Shown one piece after another: positions 1 to 7,764 of a stretch of DNA of 28,112 nt (positions are counted from its first letter, which is position 1; each line of letters starts with the position of its first letter). Under the pieces are notes generated by a model, which ran no database searches, was not told where the DNA came from, and saw only the letters and a list, made by a program, of their open reading frames with translations. Source of the DNA: CAZJHX01 sp964545715 (GTDB lineage Bacteria; Myxococcota_A; UBA9042; GCA-2863065); assembly GCA_964545715.1 (NCBI GenBank), contig CAZJHX010000142.1, forward strand, positions 1 through 28,112, given 5' to 3'. The position numbers and the translations under genes are program-made.

Positions 1-1
1 G

Positions 2-1828
2 ACCTGTGACGCCACCGACGACTGTGCCGCCAACCACACGTGCAGCGGCGGTCAGTGCCTGCTGAACAACGCGCAGACGTGCTCGGCCAACAGCGAGTGT
101 CTCAACACCTGCATCAGCCTGGCGTGCGCCAACGCATCCAGCACGAATGGGGCGTGCGACGCGACCGACGACTGCACCGCCAACCACACGTGCAGCGGCG
201 GTCAGTGCCTGTTGAACAACGCGCAGACGTGCTCCGCCAACAGCGAGTGCCTCAACACGTGCATCAGCCTTGCGTGCGCCGATCTGGCGTCCACGAACGG
301 GACGTGTGACGCCACCGATGACTGTGCCGCCAACCACACGTGCAGCGGCGGTCAGTGCCTGTTGAACAATGCGCAGACGTGCTCGGCCAACAGCGAGTGC
401 CTCAACACGTGCATCAGCCTTGCGTGCGCCGATCTGGCGTCCACAAACGGGACGTGTGACGCCACCGATGACTGCGCGGCGAATCATACCTGCAGTGGCG
501 GCCAATGCCTGCTGAACAACGCGCAGACGTGCGCCGCCAACAGTGAGTGCCTGAACACGTGCATCTCGCTGGCGTGCGCCGATCTGGCGTCGACCAACGG
601 GGCCTGCGATGCGACCGATGACTGTGCCGCTAACCACACCTGCAGTGGCGGGCAGTGCCTCCTGGACAACGCCCAGGCGTGCTCCGCCAACAGCGAGTGT
701 CTCAACACATGCATCAGCTCGGCGTGCGCCGATCTGGCGACCACCAACGCCGCCTGCGACGCCGCCGATAACGCGGACTGCATCGCCAACCACACGTGCT
801 CCAGCTCGGTGTGCAAAAAGAACGATGGCGTGGCCTGCAGCGCGGGTACTGAGTGCGACAATGGAAACTGCCCCGCCGATGACGGCGTGTGTTGCGACAC
901 ATCCTGCGCCACGACCTGCAACGCGTGCCTGAAGTCAAAGACAGGTGGGGCAGACGGAACCTGCGCGGTCGTGGCACACGGAACCGATCCCAACACCGAC
1001 TGCACGGGCCAGGACGTCTGTGACGGCGCCGGCGGCTGCAAGCTCAAGAACGGCGAGACCTGCGCGTTGGACACTGACTGCGCGGGCGGCGTGTGTACCT
1101 CCCTGTCCTGCGGGGCGGGTCACCTCCAGATCAGCGAGATCGCCGTGGCGCCGACCACTGACGAGTTCATCGAGATCCATAACGACACCGGCGCGACGAT
1201 TACGCTGACGGACTATTATCTCGCTGACTTCAACACGTATTACCTGATTCAAGACGGGTCGGTCACCGTCGGCAGCACAGACTTCCTGGTGCAGTTCCCG
1301 AGCGGGGCCACGATCGCCGACGGTGCGTATCAGACGATCAGCATCGCCGAGGGGTCCATCTACAACACGGCCTATGGAGCCGATCCGGACTATGAGATCG
1401 TGGACAGCGCCGGCGGAGACACGATTGCGGACATGATCCAGACCGATGTCGGCGGCAGCCACGGCCTGGCCAACTCGGCCGAGATGCTCATGCTGTTCAA
1501 GTGGGACGGCGTCTCGACCAACGGCGTGATCGACGTGGACTACATCATTTGGGGCAGCACCGAGTCCGTGCGCATGACGCGGAGCAGCGTGACGATCAAC
1601 ACGCACAGCTACGTGGATGACACGGCGCCGGCTTCACAGGTCGCTCAGGGCGCGCCCGGCTCAGGCTTCTCGGCGCAGCGCTGCGTGGAGACCGAGGGCA
1701 CCGAGACCGGCACCGGCAGCAACGGTGTCGGTGGGGACGATGAGACCAGCGAGAACCTCAGCAGCAACTTCGCAAACTCGTCCACGCGCTCGCCGGGCGC
1801 AGTGGTGGCGCCGGGTGTCTGTCCTTAG
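2..1828 (+). CDS. Cys-rich tandem-repeat secreted protein with C-terminal lamin-tail domain (5' end missing)
   Basis: The reading frame is open from base 2, so the start and any signal peptide lie left of the window. The visible 608 residues begin with five copies of a 50-residue unit, each with about nine Cys and the recurring pieces NHTCSGGQC, CSANSECLNTC and ACADLAS. A diverged sixth unit and a further Cys-rich stretch (AGTECDNGNC, DGVCCDTSC) follow. From about base 1121 comes LQISEIAVAP..DEFIEIHNDTG..ITLTDYYLAD, the pattern of lamin-tail (LTD) domains, found in many bacterial surface proteins. The regular Cys spacing suggests disulfide-bonded units outside the cytoplasm (inference). No sorting tail or membrane anchor is seen; the protein ends in a Thr/Ser/Gly-rich segment. 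It converges on the sigma54 activator gene with a gap of 29 bases. The function is unknown and could be adhesion or surface structure. The LTD call is firm and the role is not. Confidence 0.85.
   Translation, partial: TCDATDDCAANHTCSGGQCLLNNAQTCSANSECLNTCISLACANASSTNGACDATDDCTANHTCSGGQCLLNNAQTCSANSECLNTCISLACADLASTNGTCDATDDCAANHTCSGGQCLLNNAQTCSANSECLNTCISLACADLASTNGTCDATDDCAANHTCSGGQCLLNNAQTCAANSECLNTCISLACADLASTNGACDATDDCAANHTCSGGQCLLDNAQACSANSECLNTCISSACADLATTNAACDAADNADCIANHTCSSSVCKKNDGVACSAGTECDNGNCPADDGVCCDTSCATTCNACLKSKTGGADGTCAVVAHGTDPNTDCTGQDVCDGAGGCKLKNGETCALDTDCAGGVCTSLSCGAGHLQISEIAVAPTTDEFIEIHNDTGATITLTDYYLADFNTYYLIQDGSVTVGSTDFLVQFPSGATIADGAYQTISIAEGSIYNTAYGADPDYEIVDSAGGDTIADMIQTDVGGSHGLANSAEMLMLFKWDGVSTNGVIDVDYIIWGSTESVRMTRSSVTINTHSYVDDTAPASQVAQGAPGSGFSAQRCVETEGTETGTGSNGVGGDDETSENLSSNFANSSTRSPGAVVAPGVCP
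5..754 (+). repeat. Five in-frame 150-bp tandem repeats
   Basis: Units start at 5, 155, 305, 455 and 605, each beginning with a TGT/TGC-GAC codon pair and running 150 bp (50 codons). The units around 155-605 are nearly identical at DNA level, including silent positions. A diverged sixth unit begins at 755. Bases 1-4 match the end of a unit, so the array continues beyond the left edge. The exact 150-bp period keeps the frame open whatever the copy number. Confidence 0.9.
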
Positions 1829-1857
1829 GAGTTGCGGGGGGAGGCGAGCCGGACGGC

Positions 1858-3381
1858 TTAGGAGGACCCCTTCTCTTCCTTGACCTCGGCTTTGATCTTC
1901 TCGCTGTCCAGCTTGTACTTCTTCATCAGCTTGCGGAAGTACTTGCGGTCGATCTCCGCCTCTTTCGCGGCGTGCGAGATGTTGGCGTCGTTGCGCCGCA
2001 GCAGGTTGCTGATGTAGTCGCGCTCAAACGTGGAGACCCACTCTTCTTTGGCCTCTTTGAACGTCTTGGACATGCCCAATGGCATCACCGTGCCGCCCGC
2101 GTCGCCGCCGTGCAGACCCAACGGTACGCCCAGGGGGATGTTGCCGGTGGTGAGCCCAGCCGCCTCTTCAGTAGCCTCTTCAGCGGAGGCGCGCCGGGAG
2201 ATGATCCCGATCCCGGAGATGTGCTCCGGCAGATCCTCAGGCTGGATGTACTCGGTCTCGGCGAAGCTGCACGCGCGCTCGATCACATTGACCAGCTCGC
2301 GGACGTTGCCGGGCCAGTGGTAGTTCATCAGGCAGTCCAGCGCGTCGCGCGAGATGCCCTTGATGCGCACCCGGTTGTTTGACTCCCGGTTGAAGCGCGC
2401 GTTGCGCAGGAAGTGCTTCACCAGCAGCGGGATGTCCTCACGCCGCTCGCGCATCGGCGGCAACACCAGCCGGACTACGCTCAGGCGATAGAAGAGGTCC
2501 TCACGGAAGCGGCCGTGCTTGACCTCTTCCTCCAGGTTGCGGTTGGTCGCGGCGATGACGCGCACGTCGATCTTGATCGACTTGTTTGCGCCGACCCGCC
2601 GAATCTCGCGTTGCTCCAGGGCGCGCAGCAGCTTGGGCTGCAGGTCCAGGTTCAACTCACCCAGCTCGTCCAGGAAGATGGTGCCGCCCTGCGCCATCTC
2701 GAACAGGCCCTGTCGCGCCATGATGGCGCCGGTAAACGACCCCTTCTCATGGCCGAAGAGCTCCGACTCGATCAGGTTCTCGGGCACTGCGCCGCAGTCG
2801 AACACCACGAAGGGGCCCTTGGATCGGCTGGACGTCTCGTGCACGGTCCGTGCGACGACCTCTTTACCCGTACCGGTTTCACCCTCGATGACGACGGTGA
2901 CCCCTGTGGGTGCGATCTTCTCCAGGATGCCGAAGATCTCACGCATCCTGACCGACTTGCCGACGATGGCGCCAAACGCCTCGCGGTTGGACGGCAGGAT
3001 CTCCACGCGCTCGTCCAGACTCTGGAAGCGCACGTCGGTCTTGCCGACCGTCAGCGTGCAGCCGGGCTTCAGGTAGCCCTCTTTGATGCGCACGCGATTG
3101 ATGAAGGTGCCGTTGGTCGAGTCCAGATCCTGCAGCAGGTAGGAGTTCTCGTCCTGGTAGATCCGGCAGTGATACCGGGACACCGTATCGTCCTCGATGA
3201 CCAGATCGTTGTCTTCCATCGCACCGATAGCGATGTTGGCCTGATCGAAGATGTACTCCGAGCTCTGGCCATCCTCCCGCTCCAGCACAAGCTTGCACTT
3301 ACGCAGATGCAGCGCTGCCGGGCGACCGGAGATGTACGCGATCTTGGTCGGCGGAATGTAGTCCGGGAACTTCTTACTCAA
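1858..3381 (-). CDS. FHA domain-containing sigma54-dependent transcriptional activator
   Basis: This 507-residue protein has an N-terminal FHA domain (about 30-120; phosphothreonine-binding residues in SRYH at 68-71 and STNGTFIN at 88-95). An AAA+ sigma54-interaction domain follows, with Walker A GETGTGKE at 167-174, a GAFTGA-type loop reading GSFTGA at 214-219 and Walker B TIFLDE at 234-239. It ends in a Fis-type helix-turn-helix (about 470-500). There is no receiver domain, so activity is probably set by a Ser/Thr kinase through the FHA domain, as in myxobacterial activators of this kind. I chose TTG at 3381 because GGAGGAG lies just upstream and the protein then begins MSKKFPDYI. A TTG at 3429 is in frame but coincides with a TTGACG promoter element. 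The Ser in GSFTGA differs from the usual Ala, but the essential Phe and Thr are kept. The target operon cannot be read from the sequence. Confidence 0.93.
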   Translation of the reverse strand: MSKKFPDYIPPTKIAYISGRPAALHLRKCKLVLEREDGQSSEYIFDQANIAIGAMEDNDLVIEDDTVSRYHCRIYQDENSYLLQDLDSTNGTFINRVRIKEGYLKPGCTLTVGKTDVRFQSLDERVEILPSNREAFGAIVGKSVRMREIFGILEKIAPTGVTVVIEGETGTGKEVVARTVHETSSRSKGPFVVFDCGAVPENLIESELFGHEKGSFTGAIMARQGLFEMAQGGTIFLDELGELNLDLQPKLLRALEQREIRRVGANKSIKIDVRVIAATNRNLEEEVKHGRFREDLFYRLSVVRLVLPPMRERREDIPLLVKHFLRNARFNRESNNRVRIKGISRDALDCLMNYHWPGNVRELVNVIERACSFAETEYIQPEDLPEHISGIGIISRRASAEEATEEAAGLTTGNIPLGVPLGLHGGDAGGTVMPLGMSKTFKEAKEEWVSTFERDYISNLLRRNDANISHAAKEAEIDRKYFRKLMKKYKLDSEKIKAEVKEEKGSS

Positions 3382-3399
3382 CTCTCCTCCAAGGATGAG

Positions 3400-3429
3400 A
3401 AGGTACGCCCCGCCACGTCTGATCGTCAA
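3400..3429 (-). promoter_or_regulatory. Probable sigma70-type promoter of the FHA-sigma54 activator
   Basis: On the minus strand TTGACG (3429-3424) is followed after 18 bases by TACCTT (3405-3400). A Shine-Dalgarno GGAGGAG and the TTG start at 3381 come next. The -35 is 5/6 and the -10 is 3/6 to consensus. It also argues against the more upstream TTG at 3429 as a start codon. Confidence 0.45.
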
Positions 3430-3476
3430 CTCGGCGCGTACTGTCAGTGGTGCACATCTGTGTTATCGTCTGGCGC

Positions 3477-3944
3477 ATGTCCAACGATTTGGTCCGAAGA
3501 GCGGTCGAAATCAGCGGCGGGGCGCACGATGCGGATGCCATGCTGCAGTGGCTGGCGAACATCATTCGGTCGTTGCGCGACTCGTCAGAAGCGGTCTGTG
3601 GCCACGCCGGCTCGTTCATCGTGACGGAAGAGTCCGGCACAGTGGAGATCAACCCCAGCACCCGCATGCCGGTGGGTGGATATTCCAACAAGGCGCTGTC
3701 CTTCAGGGCATCCGACGCCCTCAACGGCGTCCTGGAACACAACGCGCTCACCGACGAGCTGCTGACAGCCCTGGAACATGAAAACGCGATCGCAAGCGCG
3801 TTCGGCAAGGCACTGGCCACCGAGCTGGTTCTGAATCGTCGCGCGGCCATCGGCAACTTCGGCGTCTGGACGATCGGGCAAAAGCCCAACCTGGAGCGCT
3901 TTGTGCGATTCAGGCCGCGTCCCGCCATCAACCGCATGCTGTAG
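3477..3944 (+). CDS. Tandem (fused) HU-like DNA-binding protein
   Basis: A 155-residue protein that I read as two consecutive HU/IHF-type domains. Residues 1-87 follow the HU plan: an N-terminal helix pair (NDLVRRAVEISGG, then AMLQWLANIIRSLRD), a beta segment GHAGSFIV, an arm with INPSTRMPV (HU has NPxTG), and FRASDALNGVL for the final strand and helix. Residues 91-155 repeat it: LTDELLTALEHENA, a second helix, IGNFGVWTIGQKP (like HU GFGTF), a shortened arm, and FRPRPAINRML. Normal HU is about 90 residues and dimerises, so a fusion could act as a single-chain dimer (inference). ATG 3477 is preferred over an in-frame GTG at 3447. There is no clear Shine-Dalgarno site; TTATCG lies 10 bases upstream, so the message may be almost leaderless. 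It is divergent from the sigma54 activator. I am fairly sure of the HU resemblance and less so of DNA binding, since both halves are degenerate. Confidence 0.7.
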   Translation: MSNDLVRRAVEISGGAHDADAMLQWLANIIRSLRDSSEAVCGHAGSFIVTEESGTVEINPSTRMPVGGYSNKALSFRASDALNGVLEHNALTDELLTALEHENAIASAFGKALATELVLNRRAAIGNFGVWTIGQKPNLERFVRFRPRPAINRML

Positions 3945-3956
3945 GGCCTTTCGCCC

Positions 3957-5315
3957 TCAGACTTTGATTCCCAGCCACGAGTCGCCCCGCCACAGCCCGA
4001 TCATGCAGAGCCCGAAAAGCACACGATAGAAGGCCCACGCGCCCCACAACGACACCAGGCCGAGGCCCAGATGCAGGCCCAGGTACCAGGCCAGCGGTAA
4101 AAAGATGCCGTATTGGGTGGCCACGGACCAGAACAGCACCTGGCGTGTTGCGCCGGCGCCGATCAGGGTGTTGGAGAGGATCACGCCGACCGCGTCGAGC
4201 ACCATGATCGCGCCGATAATGCGCAGGGCGGGCGTTCCGACAGCGGCGGCCTCCGGGTCGGTGGGGATGAACATGTCCATCCACCAGCCGGCCGTCAGTG
4301 ATTCGACTCCGCCCACGACGCCTACGAACACGCAGCCGGCGATCATCGTCATCCATCCCCACGTGCGCGCGTCCGCGGGCCGTTGCGCTCCCAGCGCCTG
4401 GCCGACCAGGCTCGCCGCGCCCAGTCCAAAGCCGACGGCGGGCAGAATGCTGACCAGGGCCATGGTGACCAGCACCTGGCTCGCGCCGAGCTCTTTGGCG
4501 CCAAGACGGTCGGTGATCATAAAGAAGATCAAGAAGCCGGTGCTGAAAAGCAACGTCTGAATCCCGGCGGGCGCGCCCAGCTTCAACAACGCTCGCAGCG
4601 AGCAGGTGTGCTTGCGGCTCAGGAAGGCCTCTTTGGAGCCGACCCGGCGGGCCAGGTAGCAGTAGTAGGCCGTACCGAGCGCCTGGGCCACCGTGCTGCC
4701 GACGCCGGCGCCGAAGATCCCGAGCTCGGGCATGCCGAGGGCGCCGAAGACGAGGCCGTAGCTGAGCACCACGTTCGCAGCGTGGATGACCAGAATGGTG
4801 CGCAGGTAGACCTGGGACATCCCCAGCCCGTTCCAGTACCCGCGAAAGGCGAAGTTTGCGGCCAGAAACGGCAGCCCGGACAAGCGAATAGCCAGATACG
4901 GCGTGCCGACCAGCAGCACGTCGTCGCGTGAGGTGCTGATCGCCAGAATGGTGTCGGCAAACGTCGCGCATAGGATCGCCAGCGGAACCACTGCGTATAC
5001 GCAGAAGATCAACGTCCTGTTCAGCGCGGCCGCGGCCCCCGGCAGGTTTCGCTCGCCCACCCGTCGCGCGACCAACGCCTGAACGCCGGAGCCCAGTCCG
5101 ATGAAGAACGACGACGCAACCCAGTTCGTCGTCGCCGACAGCGCCACGGCCGCCAGCGCCAGTGATCCCAAGCGGCCGACAATCCACGTGTCGACGATGT
5201 TCAGCAGGTTCTGAGAGGTGAGCGCAAGGATGATCGGCAGCGAGATGTTGAGAATCTCGCGATACCGTTGCCGACTGGAAAGCGACCCGATCGCAGGGAC
5301 TGCGCGGGCTTTCAC
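3957..5315 (-). CDS. MATE family efflux transporter
   Basis: A 452-residue integral membrane protein with about twelve hydrophobic segments, the usual size and plan for MATE exporters, which move drugs or other organic cations out of the cell using H+ or Na+ gradients. The N-terminal region ILNISLPIILALTSQNLLNIVDTWIVG and the pattern of small residues through the helices are typical. The start is GTG at 5315, 10 bases after the dksA stop codon, so it is probably cotranscribed with dksA and the CPBP gene upstream. The Shine-Dalgarno match is weak, which may mean dependence on upstream translation. The substrate cannot be predicted. Confidence 0.9.
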   Translation of the reverse strand: MKARAVPAIGSLSSRQRYREILNISLPIILALTSQNLLNIVDTWIVGRLGSLALAAVALSATTNWVASSFFIGLGSGVQALVARRVGERNLPGAAAALNRTLIFCVYAVVPLAILCATFADTILAISTSRDDVLLVGTPYLAIRLSGLPFLAANFAFRGYWNGLGMSQVYLRTILVIHAANVVLSYGLVFGALGMPELGIFGAGVGSTVAQALGTAYYCYLARRVGSKEAFLSRKHTCSLRALLKLGAPAGIQTLLFSTGFLIFFMITDRLGAKELGASQVLVTMALVSILPAVGFGLGAASLVGQALGAQRPADARTWGWMTMIAGCVFVGVVGGVESLTAGWWMDMFIPTDPEAAAVGTPALRIIGAIMVLDAVGVILSNTLIGAGATRQVLFWSVATQYGIFLPLAWYLGLHLGLGLVSLWGAWAFYRVLFGLCMIGLWRGDSWLGIKV

Positions 5316-5325
5316 CGACTGACGA

Positions 5326-5766
5326 CTAGAACTTGAACTCTTCTTCGCGGATATGCCGCTTTTTGAGGAAGCCCTTCTCGATCTGCTCCTGCTCTTCTTT
5401 GCATACGATGCACAGCGTCGCTTCAGGGCGCGCCATCAGCCGCTTCTTGGCGATGATGCCGCCGCAGCTCTCGCACTCGTCGTACTCGCCCTCTTCGATG
5501 CGGACCAGGGCTTTGTCGATCTTCTTCAGCAGGAACTTCTCGCGGTCGCGAAGGCGATATGCGAATGCAGCCTCGTACTCGGCCGTCGCGAGATCGACCT
5601 CGTCGGGCAGCTTGTCCTGGTTCTCCTGAATCTGGGCGCGAGCCTGCTGACTATCCGCCAGCAACGCGCTCTTCTTTTCGGTTAGGAGTGTCTTGAACTC
5701 CTCGAGTTCTTCCGGCGTCAGAGGGGTGTTTTCTTCCTCTGTATCACGTCGTTTGATCTTGGCCAT
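5326..5766 (-). CDS. dksA: DksA/TraR family RNA polymerase-binding transcription factor
   Basis: A 146-residue protein with the DksA layout: a charged N-terminus, a coiled-coil (about 18-100) whose tip carries DEVDLA, matching the DxxDxA acidic tip that works in the RNA polymerase secondary channel, and a C4 zinc finger (CESCG...CIVC, about 98-122). DksA acts with ppGpp to adjust transcription of rRNA and amino-acid genes. ATG at 5766 has GGGAG at a good distance. It lies between the CPBP membrane protein (31-base gap) and the MATE exporter (10-base gap). Both the acidic tip and all four Cys are present, so I take it as a functional DksA rather than a degenerate paralogue. Confidence 0.92.
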   Translation of the reverse strand: MAKIKRRDTEEENTPLTPEELEEFKTLLTEKKSALLADSQQARAQIQENQDKLPDEVDLATAEYEAAFAYRLRDREKFLLKKIDKALVRIEEGEYDECESCGGIIAKKRLMARPEATLCIVCKEEQEQIEKGFLKKRHIREEEFKF

Positions 5767-5797
5767 GTGTGACTCCCTTCAAGCTCCGGGGGGTATT

Positions 5798-6610
5798 TTA
5801 CGGCAGCGCATCGCGCTGAACAAGCGCCGCGAAGTCCATTGACATCGCGACAGCCACATGAATGGTCGCGCCGCCCCAAATCGAGCGCGTGCGCAGGGCC
5901 AGAATGCCGAGCACAAGGCCCGCGCAAATAGCGCCCAGCGTCTCCAAAAACGGCTTCTGAAAGTGGATCATGCAGTACGGCACGACCATGAAAAGGACCG
6001 CGCCGGAGCCGAACCGTTGCTTCAGGCCGTTCACCATGAAGCCCCGGAAGAAAAACTCCAAGCAGAAAAACTGCAGGGCGTAAAACGCCTCCCACACGAG
6101 CAGGTCATGCCAACCGAACGCCGTCTTGTAGAACGGGTAGTTATTCTGAAACGCGGGCGTGTAGCTGACCGCGATCACGCACAACCCGACAGGGATGAAG
6201 AGCAGCGCATAGATCCACAGGTGCCGAAAGTACCCGCCCGGGCTGAGGCCCCAATCCCGCAGGCGCTCCTTATATATAACCTTCACGATCACGCCGGGGA
6301 TGATCAGGTAGAAGAAGGCGCACCCAAGCGACCAGGTGATGTTGCGCAGCAGGCTCCGGTACTTCGCCAGAAACTCGCCCAGCCCGACCGAGAGATGGCC
6401 GGCAAGCTCGGGCAGCTGTTGTTGGATTGCGTCCTGGAGTGAGCCCCGCAGCACGATATACTGCATAAACGTGAGGACCATGCCGCTGAAGATGATCGTG
6501 GACAGCGCTTTGAATTCGGCCGAGCGTGGGCCATCCGACGGCAGGCCCTGCTCTGCGTCGATGGCTCGCCAGTGGCTCAACAGAAGCCGATCGAGAAGGG
6601 TCCGCAGCAT
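5798..6610 (-). CDS. CPBP-family (CAAX protease-like) intramembrane protein
   Basis: A 270-residue protein with about seven to eight hydrophobic segments and CPBP (Abi/Rce1-like) motifs near the C-terminus. These are LEFFFRGF (family motif EExxxR, but the first Glu is Leu), YCMIHF (second motif His present), and IHVAVAMSMD (third motif His present, following Asn absent). Family members are membrane proteases or protease-derived proteins; some in myxobacteria (myxosortases) process MYXO-CTERM tails. Because one motif-1 Glu is replaced, catalysis is uncertain. I chose ATG 6610 (MLRTLLDRLL). An in-frame TTG at 6706 would add 32 residues with no membrane character and run into the divergent promoter region. 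It is first in a probable operon with dksA and the MATE gene. The family call is good; the role is unknown. Confidence 0.8.
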   Translation of the reverse strand: MLRTLLDRLLLSHWRAIDAEQGLPSDGPRSAEFKALSTIIFSGMVLTFMQYIVLRGSLQDAIQQQLPELAGHLSVGLGEFLAKYRSLLRNITWSLGCAFFYLIIPGVIVKVIYKERLRDWGLSPGGYFRHLWIYALLFIPVGLCVIAVSYTPAFQNNYPFYKTAFGWHDLLVWEAFYALQFFCLEFFFRGFMVNGLKQRFGSGAVLFMVVPYCMIHFQKPFLETLGAICAGLVLGILALRTRSIWGGATIHVAVAMSMDFAALVQRDALP

Positions 6611-6724
6611 CGTGGCCGGGGACTGTATAACCTTTTTTTGAATGTTGCAGCCTTCGTGGCGTCGAACCTCCCACGAACGGGTCGCCGGGTATGGACGGCC
6701 AAACAACTCGCAGTGGAGCCTTCA

Positions 6725-7564
6725 ATGGACACGACAACACGGTGGAACTCAAAGCTTGGCACGCAGACGGTAGTGATCGCGCTCTCCGCTTTGATGATGC
6801 TGCCGATGACGGCGTCGGCCGACAACACGGACGACACCGTACTCAAGACGACAGACGCCGAGTATCACCCCTGGCACCCGCCGCGCTATCGCGTTGTGCG
6901 TCGTCGCCGCGTTGTGGTCGTTCGGCCGCCGCCTGCGCCGCCGCGCCGCCGCCGCCTGGTGGTTGTGGAGCCTGAGCGCCGCCGTCAGCGCGACCTGCTG
7001 GGGCTGGGCGTTCGCGTCAGCGGCACCGGCCTCGACGGCGAGAAGCTGGGCCTGTCCGACCTCGAGAACCCCGGGATGGCCGGCTTTGGGCTGCAGCTGC
7101 GCAGCAAGGTGTCCGGACACTGGGGGCTGGAGCTCAGCGCGGACTACCTGACGTCCACCGATACCGATCCCGGCTTTGAGCAGTCGACCGTGCCGGTCAT
7201 GCTGAGCGCGCTGTTCCACCTGTTCCCCAACTCGCCCATCGACCCCTACGCCCTGGCCGGCGCCGGCGTGCACTTCACGACGCTCTCCTACATGGAAGGG
7301 CTGTTCGAGCACCACATCCTCGAGGTGGCGGGCCAGCTGGGCGCGGGCGTCGAGATCAAGCTGGGCAAGCGCCTGGCGCTGCACGCCGACCTTCGACTGC
7401 TGACGGTCTACAAGAACCTGGGCAGCAGCACGCAGGTCTCGCACTCATGCCTTCAGAGCAAGGCCAGCACCACGGGCTACTGCGACGGCCTGAAGAACCT
7501 GGACCCCAACGACAAGTTCAACATCGGCGCCCAGTTCCAAGCCGGCGCGACGTACTACTTCTAG
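6725..7564 (+). CDS. Outer-membrane beta-barrel protein with Arg/Pro-rich N-terminal segment
   Basis: A 279-residue protein with a signal peptide (residues 1 to about 31, cleavage after TASA). An unusual Arg/Val/Pro-rich stretch (about 50-90, including RVVRRRRVVVVRPPP) follows. The rest alternates polar and hydrophobic residues and ends ...QAGATYYF, with the terminal Phe typical of outer-membrane barrels. The ATG at 6725 has TGGAG six bases upstream. Earlier in-frame starts would place the signal peptide internally. TATAAC at 6626-6631 may be the -10 of its promoter, without a good -35. A Cys pair (C in HSCLQ and GYCDG near the end) could form a disulfide in a late loop. It is divergent from the CPBP operon. 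The barrel call is firm and the function unknown. Confidence 0.85.
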   Translation: MDTTTRWNSKLGTQTVVIALSALMMLPMTASADNTDDTVLKTTDAEYHPWHPPRYRVVRRRRVVVVRPPPAPPRRRRLVVVEPERRRQRDLLGLGVRVSGTGLDGEKLGLSDLENPGMAGFGLQLRSKVSGHWGLELSADYLTSTDTDPGFEQSTVPVMLSALFHLFPNSPIDPYALAGAGVHFTTLSYMEGLFEHHILEVAGQLGAGVEIKLGKRLALHADLRLLTVYKNLGSSTQVSHSCLQSKASTTGYCDGLKNLDPNDKFNIGAQFQAGATYYF

Positions 7565-7622
7565 GTCTGGCACCACACCCGGCTCTCCCACACGCCGGCT
7601 CCCCACATGTCAGATCGCGGCC

Positions 7623-7752
7623 TGTTCAGAACTTGAACATGTGACATTGTCCGCTGTTTAGTTCTTGAACAGAGAGCTCTGAGCTCTGTATTTCAGGGAT
7701 GTTGGGCCGGCCTGCCCACAGCGGTTGTGGTTTCCTGTTCAGATGTTGAACA
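7623..7752. promoter_or_regulatory. Three copies of a 17-bp palindrome TGTTCA-N5-TGAACA (possible operators)
   Basis: Copies lie at 7623-7639, 7655-7671 and 7736-7752. Copies 1 and 3 have perfect 6-bp arms; copy 2 reads TGTTTA in its left arm. Centres are 32 and 81 bases apart. Spacer sequences differ while arms are conserved, which suggests a dimeric DNA-binding protein. The arms can also form RNA hairpins, so a role in the transcript is an alternative. They sit between the barrel gene and the structured RNA. Confidence 0.5.
7673..7730 (+). other. Cluster of hairpins, two of them mutually exclusive
   Basis: A perfect inverted repeat AGAGCTC-T-GAGCTCT spans 7673-7687. TGGGC (7703-7707) pairs with GCCCA (7714-7718), while CCACA (7716-7720) pairs with TGTGG (7726-7730). 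The last two share bases 7716-7718 and cannot form together. No T-run follows, so these do not look like intrinsic terminators. They may be leader structure of the adjoining RNA. Confidence 0.4.
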
Positions 7753-7764
7753 GGGGGTAAAAGT

